Assembly: GCA_021029095.1 (NCBI GenBank)
Contig: JAJOHG010000007.1
Span: 62,001-126,000, forward strand
From: Phellopilus nigrolimitatus
Taxonomy: Eukaryota; Basidiomycota; Agaricomycetes; Hymenochaetales; Hymenochaetaceae
Direction: 5' to 3'
Length of the DNA stretch: 64,000 nucleotides
A model generated the notes under the pieces. That model did no database searches, was not told the origin of the DNA, and saw only the letters and a list, made by a program, of their open reading frames with translations. Positions 36,303 through 47,818 of the stretch are shown piece by piece. The position numbers and the translations under genes were made by a program. Within the stretch, counting starts at the first letter, position 1; every line of letters starts with the position of its first letter.

Positions 36303-36968
36303 CTACTCATACCCCAACTTGCCTAGTCTACCTTTAGCAATCTTACCAACATCATCAACAGCCCTTTCTACTTCCTTACACCACACTTCACCAGGTACAT
36401 CGTGCGGGGCAATCTTCTCCAGTCCCTCATCTTTGTCCGCGATGGGAAGCACGCCTTCTTCGGAAAGCTTTGATTCCAGCTCGTCTTTTATTTGCGCGCG
36501 CGACCGCCCGTTGACGAAGGTGATGTAGACAAGGCCCGGGTACCGTCGTTCGTACGCTGCATTGAGGAACGCTAGGCGTGCGAGGACCTCGGGCGGAGTA
36601 GGTGCGATTGCATTTGCCACCGAAGTTTGTGCCGCCTGTCCTTGCTCTGCGGAACTCAGCGCACTCAGCCCGTTCACCTCTCCGATTCTCGGATGCGCTC
36701 CGACAAACGCTGCCTGGTCATTCCATGTCCATCCATGCACGATCGTAAGTGCCTGGTCGATGAGCTGCGCATAGGTTTTCGGTTGCTCGCGGTTACTGGC
36801 ACTCCCAAGACGCCGGCTAAATTCTGGGACGAGAATGTTCGACAGTGTAGGTGAAGTTTCGAAGAGAAGCGAAAGGGCGTGGGCTAGAGGTGGATCGGAG
36901 GCGTTGCTGGACGTGCGGACAGATTCGATAAGATCGGCAAGTGGAGGGAGCAGCGAGTGATCAGACAT
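36303..36968 (-). CDS. OHCU decarboxylase (2-oxo-4-hydroxy-4-carboxy-5-ureidoimidazoline decarboxylase)
   Basis: A single exon of 221 residues, without introns. The sequence has ALSLLFETSPTLSNILVPEF, then AAFVGAHPRIGEVNGLSA, which carries the His-Pro-Arg-Ile-Gly motif with the catalytic His, and FLNAAYERRYPGLVYITFVN. The C-terminus (GKIAKGRLGKLGY) is also typical. The enzyme performs the last step of uric acid conversion to S-allantoin, usually in peroxisomes; no clear PTS1 is seen at the C-terminus. No other urate gene is nearby. The gene converges on MED4 with only 26 bp between stops. Confidence 0.88.
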   Translation of the reverse strand: MSDHSLLPPLADLIESVRTSSNASDPPLAHALSLLFETSPTLSNILVPEFSRRLGSASNREQPKTYAQLIDQALTIVHGWTWNDQAAFVGAHPRIGEVNGLSALSSAEQGQAAQTSVANAIAPTPPEVLARLAFLNAAYERRYPGLVYITFVNGRSRAQIKDELESKLSEEGVLPIADKDEGLEKIAPHDVPGEVWCKEVERAVDDVGKIAKGRLGKLGYE

Positions 36969-37328
36969 CTGCTTTCATATGGTTAGCTGGTCGGCGACCG
37001 ACTCGGATGGTGTCGCTGGACTGTAGATCCAATACTCACGTCTGTATAATTGATGTGTCGTCGCCTTGTCTTCAGTTCTCTCTCATAAGTTCCTTCCAAG
37101 ATACTTCAAGTTTGGTGTTGGTTTATGAGAATGAGAAGGCGATAACGCCTCGTGTTGAGTGCGGCATTGCTTCGGTGCATCATCGTCTATACCGGCCCGT
37201 CCAGCCTCGGTATGCTCCCGTTTAGCCCTACTCAAGTGACTTGAATCTCACAAATTGAGTCTCACTTTAAAAAAGCATGCAGCACTTGTTTTCCACCGCT
37301 CCGTAGCCATCTGACTGTGCTAGTTTTC

Positions 37329-38833
37329 ATGGCTTCCACGACACCGTTCGTTCTGAAGTGGGGGATAGTCTCCACAGGAGGGATCGCCGGATGCTTTGTA
37401 CGGGTAAGTACTCCAAGGGCACCTACGAGTCCAATTCTAAACACCGTAAAATTATTGTGCAGGATGCGTTGGTTGACCCCAAAACGTAATTTGCATTTTG
37501 TTCAGTACACAGGCACTGAAAGATCTGCTTATCTGACGCATACAGTCGCGATGTAAAGGATGTCTTGCACAAGATAGTCGGAGTGGGCTCGCGCAGCGTC
37601 GAGAGCGCACAGAGATTCATCGACAGCGAGATAAAGGACAGCTCCGTAAAAGCATACGGGTCATACGACGACCTCTTCGCCGACCAGGTGAGCCTCACTG
37701 GAGGAATTAGACGCCTGTATGAAGTTCTGAGTTTCGACGAATAGGATGTCGATGCAGTCTACATCGGTCGGTCCTCCTCCCTTCTCATCTTTATATTCTA
37801 AACAAACAAAACGGGACATGGATTAATGCAGGAACACCGCACACATTCCACTATGCCAACTCCAAGGCTGCGCTTCTTGCGGGCAAGCACGTTTTATGTG
37901 AGAAGCCCGTCAGCTCGAACGCGGCCGAGCTTCGCTCCCTCCTGAGCATCGCGAAGGAAAAGAACCGTTTCTTCATGGAGGCCCTCTGGACACGCTTCCA
38001 TCCGCTCACCAAGGAGCTGAAGAAAATCGCGGAGGACGGCAGCCTAGGCGATCCGTTGTGTTGCATGCAGATCTATCGGGGGATTTCGACATCGAGAGTG
38101 AGTGTGTGTCATGGATCGTACAACCTTTTCTCAAGCGTTCGCATTTCTAGATATTCCGAAAACGCATCGTATTTTGGACCCCAACTTAGGCGGCGGTGCT
38201 CTGCTTGACCTGTAAGTGAAGACTATTATTTCAAGGAAATCCTGCCTTTAATAATTTTGTCAGGGGTCCATACCCTCTTGTGTGGGTGAGTAGTATGCTA
38301 CTTGCCTTTCCCTTCGTCTAAAAAACAAATCGCTTCAGGCTATCGCTGCACTTTACGAGCACCCGAAGAACGCCAACGCGCGGCCAGCCATTTCAGGCTC
38401 GATGCTGAAAACACCGCTCACCGGCGTCGATAGCAGCACGTCCTTCACATTAACTTTCTCGGGCGGGTTGCGCGCGCAGGCGGTACTCACCTGCAGCATC
38501 ACGCTCCCGGCGCCGAATCCGGGTGTGGTCATCCGCTACCGCAATGGCAGCATCCTCATCGCACCTCCGATCTACTGTCCCACACAGTTCATTGTGCAGT
38601 ACTTCGACAAGCCTGGAAGCGGGAAGGTCGTGCGCGAGGAGACGCGGCACTTTGAGTATGTGGGAAAGGGCTGGCATTTTCAGGCAGACGAGGTAGCGCG
38701 GTGTGTCAGGGAGGGGAAGCTTGAAAGTGAGATTTGGAGCCATGAAAAGAGCCTGCTGGAGATGGATATATTTGATGAAGTCCGCCACCAAGGGGACTAT
38801 AAGTTCCCGCCGGGTGTTGAGCAGGTGGTGTAA
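37329..38833 (+). CDS. Gfo/Idh/MocA oxidoreductase, dihydrodiol/xylose dehydrogenase type
   Basis: The start at 37329 gives MASTTPFVLKWGIVSTGGIA, a Rossmann dinucleotide-binding loop. Exons then code VGSRSVESAQRFI, YGSYDDLFA, the segment HYANSKAALLAGKHVLCEKP with the conserved Glu-Lys-Pro, EALWTRFHPLTKELKKI, LSGDFDIE, HRILDPNLGGGALLDL, and a long last exon ending in VRHQGDYKFPPGVEQVV. The closest type by memory is dimeric dihydrodiol dehydrogenase or NADP-dependent D-xylose dehydrogenase. After GDP (near 38055) the frame breaks: one added base would restore VVLHADLSGDFDIE. The break may be a homopolymer deletion in the assembly. No intron fits there. Confidence 0.87.
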
Positions 38834-39039
38834 TTGAAGCTGCAGGCAAGGAAAACAGCCAGATCAATGTATTTTGTACTATATGCAGATGCAACATGTC
38901 TTGACGTAAGGTAGACTCGACAAATTTGAATGCGAGGCGAATGCGACGATAGCGGGGTGTGTAAGAAATACAAAGTCCATCGAATATGCTGACGGGATGG
39001 AAAGTAGAACTGTATATATAGGTAAAGTAGATGGCAAGA

Positions 39040-39879
39040 TCACATGTAGAACTCAGGTTTTCGTGCATTAATACCGTATTCTGCGAGGGCTGCACTTAGA
39101 TCTTCCATTGTAAGCGTAGTTCTTGTCTTGTCCTGTTGAGAAATATTAACCAAGTCTGCTTATTTGATTATATTATAAACACACCCTAGAAGATTGTCCC
39201 AAAGGCGCTCGGCCGCGACCACCAGCAGCAGCATTCGTCCGAATGCGCGCGTGTTGGAAAGCGTCTGCGGCAATGTCAGACACGAACTTCTGCGCCGCAA
39301 GCGCCAGTAGTCGTTTTCTGTTATATGTTGTACAATTAGGAATACATGGAGCAAACGAACAGACTTACAGCCGCACGTCCTCAGACTCAAAGCCCACCCT
39401 TTGAAGGTAGTAATCCGTCACCTCGTTCGGGATCTAGTAAGGAATAGGTATGTTGTAATATGCATACCGTACCCGACTAAACGACAGCATACCAGAGGTT
39501 CGTATTCATCTAACATGAGCATGAACTCGGCAAGCGTACGATCCTTGCGTGCCTGCTCCGCCGCAGAGCGCGATTGTTGTGGCTGCGCGGGTTGCGGCTG
39601 GCTCGACGACGGCTGGCTCTGACTCGACGCGGGCGCAGTGGTCATCGACGTATTTGCATTCGATGGCCCTGCCAACGGCGTCTGCGGGGCTGCCGCGAAG
39701 TGCGAAGCGGGCGCGGGGGTCTGTGCGGCACTAGGAGTCGGGTGTGCCTGTTGCTGGCTCATGTGCTGGTACTGCTGTTGCTGAGCTTGTGACATAGGGT
39801 ATTGAATCGGGTACGGCTGCTGGAACTGGAATTGGAAGGTGGGCGGATGGCTATCTGACGGCGTAGTTGACTGCGACAT
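39040..39879 (-). CDS. TAF10: TFIID/SAGA subunit TAF10
   Basis: Four exons on the minus strand. The first (39879-39493) codes MSQSTTPSDSHPP, a Gln/Pro/Ala-rich region, and FMLMLDEYEPL. The second codes IPNEVTDYYLQRVGFES, the third KRLLALAAQKFVSDIAADAF, the histone-fold core, and the last TLTMEDLSAALAEYGINARK and PEFYM. TAF10 forms a histone-fold pair with TAF3 or TAF8 in TFIID and with SPT7 in SAGA. At the junction of exons 3 and 4, the expected RDKTRTTLT frame needs one base fewer in an A-run near 39117-39121; an alternative donor two bases later also restores phase. Confidence 0.88.
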
Positions 39880-40316
39880 TTTGTTGACAATGGACAAAGT
39901 CGTTCTGACAATGTTGCTTGCAGCGAGTAAGTTGATGTTGGATGACAGAGTCGAAGGTCGCGGCTGGTCCGGATATGGTAACAAAGTTGCGACCGTCGGA
40001 AAGTTTACTACGTCTGACTTCAGTTACATAGCTACTCAGCCTCCTACACTAATAGTACAAAAGTCAAAGGGATTTTACCATATCTTCGATAGGAAATGCT
40101 ATCCTCTGTCGATGGAGAAGTCTAAAATGCAACCAGCCACATTACAGCGCACAAGCGTGTGTCTGCACGAAAGTCGACCCGCCCGACGTCTGTTCTCCTG
40201 AAAAGGAAGTTCTGTAAGCCGGAAAATGCCATGCCTGTATAAAATTATCCGTACGCCCTTTTTCCACCTCTGCTCTGCCCCATCCTGCTCGATCTGTCGT
40301 CTCGAGGGTTTCTATA
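39880..40316. promoter_or_regulatory. Region upstream of TAF10, no gene seen
   Basis: The region carries the TAF10 promoter on the minus strand and may hold the promoter of a weak candidate starting at 40317. No coding frame or clear motif was identified. Confidence 0.3.
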
Positions 40317-40724
40317 ATGGTAAGCAACTGTTCATCCCTGATCTAAACAATGCTTTCTTCTCCTATATATGATGTTTGAGGCATTTGGCTTTACGTGGAT
40401 TCTCCAGAACCACGATGCAGAAAATTATCTCAGCTACCTTCGAGGAGGTCGGCTTTGGTCGGCCTTACTCGCATTCTCTGACTCTACCCATTTCCTTATC
40501 CACCGTTTGCTTGTTATCGTACGTCTTTGCCGTGTGCTGACCTCGTTTTGTTACTGTTCCAGATGTTCGTGGCGAATGGTCGTCCCCGGATGGGAAATGC
40601 GAGCGGTAAAATTTTGTTGGACGGGGCAACGCTAGACTATCACTGTGGTTCCGTGGTTGTAAGCTCAAGTATCTATATTGTTCGTATACATTCTTCATAC
40701 TATGTAAACTCAGCCTCAGCATGA
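40317..40724 (+). CDS. Uncertain small gene whose ATG is followed directly by an intron
   Basis: An ATG at 40317-40319 is followed at once by the consensus donor GTAAGC. Possible acceptors lie near 40409-40423 (CTCCAG and ATGCAG). A second intron GTACGT to TTCCAG fits near 40517-40561. One phase-consistent reading gives NHDAENYLSYLRGGRLW and then MFVANGRPRMGNASG. The pieces are short and I recognise no family, so this may be a small multi-exon gene or chance. Confidence 0.2.
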
Positions 40725-41040
40725 GGAGTACTGCAATCTGATTCTGAATTACGATTTTGTTTTTTCTTCAACGTGAATTCTTGACTTTCTTTCTAATACA
40801 TGTATGTATTTCGAGTGATCCTATGCACTTTGCTCGTACACAACGCCGAGCAGATCGGGGGATGCACGTGCCGGACCCGCGTCTACTTCGTGTCACTAAC
40901 CGCGACAGTCAGCGTATTGTAACAAGACAATCTGTCTATTGATGCCTAAGCAAATCTAAACGATCCCGGAGACTCATATAACACGCTCGACTTGCTCCGG
41001 AACTCCCTACTCCCTGCTCCTTGTCTTTCTGGCGGGCACA

Positions 41041-44000
41041 ATGGGGGCCAACGAAAAGGAATCGACCAAGGTTTCAGGCAGCAAGAATGATCGTAAGCTC
41101 GGCATGTCCTGCGCAGAATGTAGGAGGTGCGTTTGCAAGTTATATATTCATTCATTCTCGTCGTGGTTCTAAGGACAACCGCATCCTTTAGATCAAAGCT
41201 GAAGTGCGACCGCTCGTTCCCTTGCTCCGTGAGCGACCCTTGATATGCTCTGTCAAATGTTCTGTTAATTAAATACAAACCACGCTTGAAGGCATGCGTC
41301 AGAAGAGGTTGCGCCAACATCTGCCCTGACGGTATGAGCTTCATTCCACTCGAACTCGTCGAGTATATGTCCTTTATGGTTGAAATGTTACAGGAACACT
41401 TGCTGCGACGAAGGGGAATAAGTCAGTTCCTTTTCCCTACACTTCCGTAGAAAGCGCTCACCGATTTCTCATCTTCCAGGGTCCTTCAGACGCAGAACGA
41501 GACACTCATGCAAACAGTTAAGCGTATGACCACGCGAATACATGACCTCGAGGCGGCGCTGGGCAACACCCAGGCACAAATATCACCGCAGCCCCATCCA
41601 TTGCTTCAGGACAACGAAAGGTTGAAAGAGACGGCTATTAGGGTGGGCGATGAGTATGAGGGATCTAATGAAGATATCGAAGAAGCGTCGGATCTAGTTG
41701 GCTCATTGGCTATTGGCGAACAAGGCCGAACTCGGTTCCACGGCCAGTCTTCAGCTTCAGAGGTACGCTGATTATTTTCCTTTCTTCTTTATGCAATTCT
41801 AACACAGAACTGTAGTTTCTTCAGACTCTGCTTCCTGTGAGTATCCATGTACGATGAAGCAATGTCACTGCATTGACAAACCTCAATTCAGGGTTCTGAG
41901 GAAGATGGTCTTCCCCCATTCTCCTCAAATTTATACAAAATGGGCCTGCCACTGCATATTATTGATCTCGTGAACGCATTTCCCTTCGGCGCTGTGACGC
42001 CAGACCCAGAAGCAAGGTCTAGCCTCCTCCGTTTTTTGCCAGATCACTCGAAGGCACTTGCTCTTTCTCTGCTATATTTTGAGCACGCTGGTTGTTCGTA
42101 AGTGGAACGCTTTAACACTTTAGCTACGGTTCATAAATCATGAACTCTACAATTTTACTAGTTTTCAAGTTGTCCAGCAAGAGATCTTCATCCCTTTCCT
42201 CCTTCGAATCCTTATGCAAGTCGCCAACGGGATGACGATCGGAGAAAACCTGCATTCGCACGAGGTCGCCGTCATTTTCCTCGTGTTCGCTGTGGGTTCT
42301 CACGTCAGCGAAGATAGCAATGACCAGGCCCTCGGAGAAAAATACCGCTGGCTAGCATGCGCCGCGATGTCATTGAACCCGCTTATGAAGGAAGCGACTA
42401 GCACAACGCTGCAGGCACTCTTCGTGATGGTCCAGTACTTCTCCTGTGTCGATAGCCCAAGTTGCGAGCGACGGTGGCTCCTGAGCGGTGTTATGTACCG
42501 GTTGGCGTATTCCGTAAGTTGGAAGCTCGCAAGTCATCCTTATACCAAGCTCATCCTATCCCGCTCCATTCAAAGATTGGACTACGTAAGAACCTCAATA
42601 TTTGTCATCGGAAGCACACCCTTATCAACTACTCTACAGAGCGCGATCCAGCACTATGGAAGCTAAGCACAGAGGAGACGCAGCGTAGGCGAACGCTTTT
42701 CTGGGAGATGTATGCCTGGGATGCCTGGAATGTAAGTGAACTCGGTTTTCTCTTGTCTGTAACTTTTAACGATGGTTGTTTCTGTGTTTTATAGAGCATC
42801 ACCTATGGAAGACCTCCTTCTCTGAATATCAATTATACCGACTGCCGCTTCCCAGAAGACAGATCCGCTGTTTCTAACGCCAAGGGCGAGAAGGAGATGA
42901 GCTGTGAGCCTCCACTAATACACCATTCTGGGCATTTCAATCTTAATTTTAATTATTTCTGCGCTTCCTTTTCTTTGCGCATAGACGAGTCGTATAAACA
43001 CCGTTTTGCTGCATTTATCCTAGCCCCAGTGCTGGATCACGTATTCGGTGTGCGCCAACTTAATTACGCCGCACTGTTGGATATAGACATCAAACTCAGG
43101 AAACTCCCCCCTCCGTCATGGCTGCTTGCACCGACAAGAGGAAAGGGAGAGCCTGTAGATGGGCGGGCATGGAACGCGAATTCGACGCAGGCAATGCAGC
43201 AGTACTGCGTCGTCTGCGCGAGGGAGTCTAGTGCGTCGTCTATTCATAATTTCTAACTCCGTTGTCTTATTCTCATTAATGTCCGTCCTCAGCTCTTTTA
43301 TATATTCATCGTAGATATTTTGCAACCGCAATTAGGCTGAACAGCGCAAATCCGTTGAAGACAAAGTACGGTGCTTCTGTGATGGCCGCGTGCAGAAGCG
43401 CGTGCTTGCTTCTGTCAGGCCTGCGTAGTTTGTATGGGGCTCACCCGAAGCCCGCGTCGAAGCAGTCGTTCTTTTGGTCCGGTGCATTCTCGGCTTGCGT
43501 GAGCTGTTTCCACTTAGTATAACTGTCGGCTATGAGCTGATGCGTTTATGAAGATTGTGCTTAGCTGCTTGGTATACAATAGTCCAGGATGCAGTGTCGC
43601 GAATGACGCATTGCGTGCTATCGACGATGGTGTTGAACTTTATTCAATGCGCGTTTTTGAGGACAATTCGTCGAGTGTGGTGAGCTCGAATTGGGATCAC
43701 TTATTATCTAAGCTTAATGCCGATGCAACGACAGAAATTGCTCTCCTCTGTACGCGACAACGTGCATAAGATGTTCGAAAAACACCACGGCGCGTCAAAC
43801 ATCCAACTCGATACTGAGCATGGCGCCGATTGTGCGACCATGCGTGTTTTGGAGGGAAACACAGTCCTGATTAACCTGAACGATGTGAAGTTCAAGACGC
43901 CTACTGTGTCGACCTCAGGCTCGGATATCTCGTCACCTGCCTCGCAGTCGGACTCTCAACAAGATGATGTCTCTCAGCGTGAACCGCGTGTGCATACGGA

Positions 44001-44505
44001 AGATGCTTACGGCAACGGCCTCGCGGATGCGGTGCATGGGCCCGTGTCGGATTATAGACTGCTCGCCTTTTCTGGATTGCACTCTGCGCCAGAGGTGATA
44101 TTGGAAACGCAGCCGCCTGAGTTTGCAGCTCCTCCGTCAGTCTACAAATCTCTTGATCCGATGGCGGACAAATACCCCACTGCGCCGCCCGCGAGTGGAA
44201 GCCAGAAGCACCGGAACATTGCCGTGCTGGGCTCGGCGGACCCCTCAATGAACTATGCGATGTTTGATGATTTCGGTTCTACCGAGTCCCTGCCTACTAT
44301 GGGTCATGGGGCGATACCACCATACGCCCCTTCGTGTATGGAGTATGCACCCGCAATGGATACGAGTGGGTCTGAAGGCTCGTTCGTAGGTCCCACTGGC
44401 ATGGGCCAAAATATTTACAGCGGCACGCCATGGGAGGGCGTGTATGACCAGGCGAGCTGGGAGAGGTTCTTAGGCGAGATGGGGATTCCGAACCCAGGTT
44501 CATAG
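41041..44505 (+). CDS. Zn2Cys6 (fungal binuclear cluster) transcription factor
   Basis: More than ten short exons. The start MGANEKESTKVSGSK leads to the zinc cluster, built from three exons: CAECRR, SKLKCDRSFPCS and ACVRRGCANICPD. A coiled-coil linker follows (VLQTQNETLMQTVKRMTTRI). The fungal regulatory middle domain is visible as MGLPLHIIDLVNAF, HEVAVIFLVFAVGSHV, IGLHRDSSIWKLSTEETQRR and RRTLFWEMYAWDAWNS followed by ITYGRPPSLNI. A last large exon (from about 43736) is a Ser/Pro-rich tail ending EMGIPNPGS. The 55-nt intron GTGAGC to CGACAG near 43681-43735 keeps the frame. It is a nuclear regulator; its target genes are not inferable. Confidence 0.92.
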
Positions 44506-44692
44506 GCAGAGGACTAGTGTAATACTATCTTGTGAATATTACTGCTGTACGCTTACTTTTATTTGTTCTGTAACTTAAGTATAGCTTTCTTGACACTAAC
44601 TTCGATGCTGCTAAAGATGCTGTACGTATACGCTACTACTACACGAATAATTTTATGCTCTGTGCTCTGTACTCCATCCAACTCAAGTACGG

Positions 44693-46423
44693 TCACTTTT
44701 TTTTCTTCTTATCCTTATCTCTCTTCGGAGAGTCCATCTTGATCATGCCCTCATCAAGTTTGTCAACATCCATTGCGGTCTGCCGCTCGGCGAGTTCGAG
44801 CGATTCGAGGAGCGCATCGATGTTCGGTGAGACGATAAACCGGCGGTTCACCTCGCCAAGTACGCTTAGGCGCTTCTTCTCTAAGTCGACGTGCATAGCG
44901 TGCTGCAGAAAGGACGGTTGCGTCGCAGCGGTAACCTATAATGTCCGTTTCCGAATATATTAGAGAAGGGAGCACATGGTCAGAATTGAATCCGGCTCAC
45001 GTCTAGGAGAATCCCATTCTCCAAACGCATCTTGACCGCGCCACTTTGGTGTATCTCCAGGCGGCCGATGACACCGTCAAGAGGCGTGGATGGCGCCTTC
45101 GTGTCCGCATCCATCTGTGTCGCCCCCGCGTCGGGCGCAGGAGTAGGCGTGCTCGACTCAGATGCGGGAAGCTTGACGTCTGGCGCGAATGATACCACCT
45201 TCTTTCCCTCAGGCGCCTTACCTTTGTCTACCTTTGGTTGAGATTCAGCCTCCGCCATTTCGACATCATGGACTTGCGGCGGTTGGCATGAGATGAAGGT
45301 AGGGAACGGTTCGGGGAACTGGAAGAAGTAGAGCCTTTCTGCTCGTACGTTGAGGTCCTTAGGACGGTTTCGACAAGTACACCTAAGTCAAATACAAATC
45401 ATAAAAACTACAAATACTCACCGTATCTAAGTCCTCCTCTCGCAATGCGAAGTCATTGATCAGATCCTCCATCTCTTCTTCTTCTTCGCTATCGGAGAGG
45501 TCTATGGCGTTTGCAAGATTTACTTGATCACCTTCTTCCTCCTCCAAATCCACATCCCGAGGTTCGGCTAGAGAAATAGAAAATTATACATGTAAATAGG
45601 GCCACTTATGAATCAAACTGACCTTTCACTTTTCCTTTCTCTTTCAACGCTTCCTCTTCGCGCTTCACCAAGCTCTTTTTCTTCCTTCCTTGCTCTTTCT
45701 CCTTTCGTAGGCTTTCAGGCGCCATCCAGTCCATGCGTCTGACGTCGTCAATATCAACAATTTCCACACCCTCATCGGGGTCAGAGTATGCATCGTCTTC
45801 GATGACCTTTTGCACGTTGTCGGCCGGATCGCGCTTCAAGGATGGGGCGTTCGACTTCGTGAGTCCTGCGCCGAGCGAGGAAGAGGAAGCCGAACCGAGA
45901 GGTGCTAATGGCGCAAAATTCGAGCGCGGAGCTGTCCGACGTGCTGAAGTACCTCCCATGGCTGGGCCAAGCGCGAAGGGTCCGCTTGCGATCATCTCCG
46001 GGGGCGCGCGCGGAGCGCCGCCCCGCCCGTCTCCCCGTCCACGGCCCCTTCCACGCCCACGTCCTCTTCCACGTCCACCATCTTGCACGTCCGCGTCCGG
46101 TTTATTTTCCTGCCAATGCGAGTTCCAAAAGTTGATTAGATTCACCACCCGCATACAGTGTGCAGGAGACGCGCACCGGTACTGCTTCCCTAGAACACCG
46201 TCAGCATATTTGAGAGCGCGCTTTCACGAACCACAAGAGCGTGTTTGACGCACTCCTTCTTTCTCCGCACGGGCAGCGTCGGCACGAACTTCATCCTCGC
46301 TGTTCCTTGTCGCGTTTTGTCATCCTGCTTTTTGGTGAAACTGCCGATGGCTTTTGGCACTGGCCCATTCTTTCCTGTAGAGTCAGAGCCGGGGCCAGAT
46401 GGAGAAGGTTGAGACGAAGACAT
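44693..46423 (-). CDS. RPC53: RNA polymerase III subunit RPC53 (RPC4)
   Basis: The start at 46423 codes MSSSQPSPSGPGSD and KFVPTLPVRRKKE. A predicted 7-nt microexon (46189-46183) bridges to ENKPDADVQDGG and an RG-repeat region, followed by acidic stretches. Later exons hold the RPC4 signature AERLYFFQFPEPFPTF and the C-terminal domain GVIGRLEIHQSGAVKMRL, then LLDV, then QPSFLQHAMHVDLEKKRLSV and LGEVNRRFIVSPNIDALL, ending in a poly-Lys tail at 44693. With RPC37 this subunit forms a TFIIF-like module of Pol III, used in termination and reinitiation. The gene is divergent from HPT1, with about 206 bp between starts. Confidence 0.9.
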
Positions 46424-46629
46424 CTCATTGAGGGAAATGTAAATGTGCAGAAAGATAATATAAGTAATCAGAGTCAAAAAGTGTGCAGTAGTTAAAAGCC
46501 CAGCTGCCGAAGGAGAGCGGTCCACCCTTATAAGGAAGCGTGTCGGTCTGTAGCAACCGTTCGCTTTGACCTGCTGTCTCTTTCATCCTTTCTATCTCCT
46601 AGTCCTGACCGTCTTTATAGAAATTAGCC

Positions 46630-47818
46630 ATGGGCGACATAGAGCATCTGGTACGTTACAGCTGTATTTATGTTCGTCAGATGGAAATAGTGATTAGTTT
46701 AAAGCGTGTGACTTACAACGAAGTCCATAACATCATCAAAAACGCGTCAAAGGAAATTGCTCATTGGAAGCCAGACCTACTCATCGCTATTGGTGAGTTG
46801 TGTCTCATAAGTAAAATTCTGTGACTTTTGTTCACGCAATGAATAAGGTGGAGGGTCAGTTTTTGACTTTTCTGTTTCACCCGTAGAATAGTAGATGAAG
46901 GTGAAAATATCGTGTATACAGAGGCTTCTTCCCTGCACGCGTGCTTGTGAGCGTCTGAGACGTAGCTATATGCGCTCGAAACGTTGACCAGCACGCCCTT
47001 TCCAGCGCACCTTCCTCAAAGATCCGGAAACGAAGAAAAATATCCCCATCTACGCCATCGGACTTTCACTCTACGAGTCTTTACCTGGAACAACTGCTGA
47101 GCAGGTCGGGAATGAAGTGATCAGAACGCAGTGGTTGTGCGTTATGTATCTTTTCCCTTGCACTTATGATAGTGACTTGTTATCGACTACAGAGGACCTG
47201 AGGGCGCAAAGGTCCTGCTCGGCCGGCGCGCGCTGATTGTTGTAAGTACATGTATCCACCAAGCGGATTATTTTCCCGCCTTCAATTATTATGTGCCCTA
47301 GGATGAAGTGGATGATACCCGCAAAACTCTGCAGTGAGCTAAAACGCGGTGCTTTGGTTACGGAAACGAATTTTACTATCGTTTTAGCTATGCCGTCAAG
47401 GAGCTGAAAGCTGATATCGAAAAGGAGCTCCTCGCTCTTCCTGAAGACCAGCGCGATGCAGTCCGCACCCAGTTTTCGGTATTCGTCGTCCACAACAAGC
47501 TGAAGGAGAAGGCGGCTGATTTACCCGCTGACCTTCCGTGAGTCTAAAAGCAACGTCTTCGAAACAACTTTGTTGACCGTCCTTCTTAGGTATTTCCCCG
47601 GTGTCGAAGTGCCTGATTACTGGTGAGAACCTGTATCCTTTATAGACAGGCACCGCTGATCGACCTTTGATTCAAAGGCTGGACTATCCTTGGGAAATGC
47701 AGTACGTTTTCCCGCACGCGTTCAAAATTACCCTCTCACTTTTTTCCGAAGGGATATCGAGGAGCACGATCGGCTGGCTGCCGAGGACAAGCTTAAAGCG
47801 AAGGCCAACGGGGCATGA
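46630..47818 (+). CDS. HPT1: HPT1-type purine (hypoxanthine-guanine or xanthine) phosphoribosyltransferase
   Basis: Exon 1 (46630-46650) codes MGDIEHL. Exon 2 codes TYNEVHNIIKNASKEIAHWK and PDLLIAIG. A 7-nt microexon (46848-46854) is needed to give IGGGGFFPARVLR. Later exons read NIPIYAIGLSLYESLPG, GAKVLLGRRALIVDEVDDTR, the PRPP-binding loop, FVVHNKLKEKAADLPADLP and YFPGVEVPDYWLDYPWEMQ, with the stop at 47818. The pattern matches yeast Hpt1 and related XPRT enzymes of purine salvage; substrate choice cannot be told from the sequence. All introns keep phase. Confidence 0.92.

Noticed and set aside
43640..43740. Apparent frameshift in the Zn2Cys6 factor
   Set aside because: A 55-nt intron with donor GTGAGC and acceptor CGACAG joins both frames in phase, so no error is needed.
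45733..46248. 171-residue plus-strand open frame opposite RPC53
   Set aside because: It mirrors the RG repeat of RPC53 as a Pro/Arg run and has no motif.
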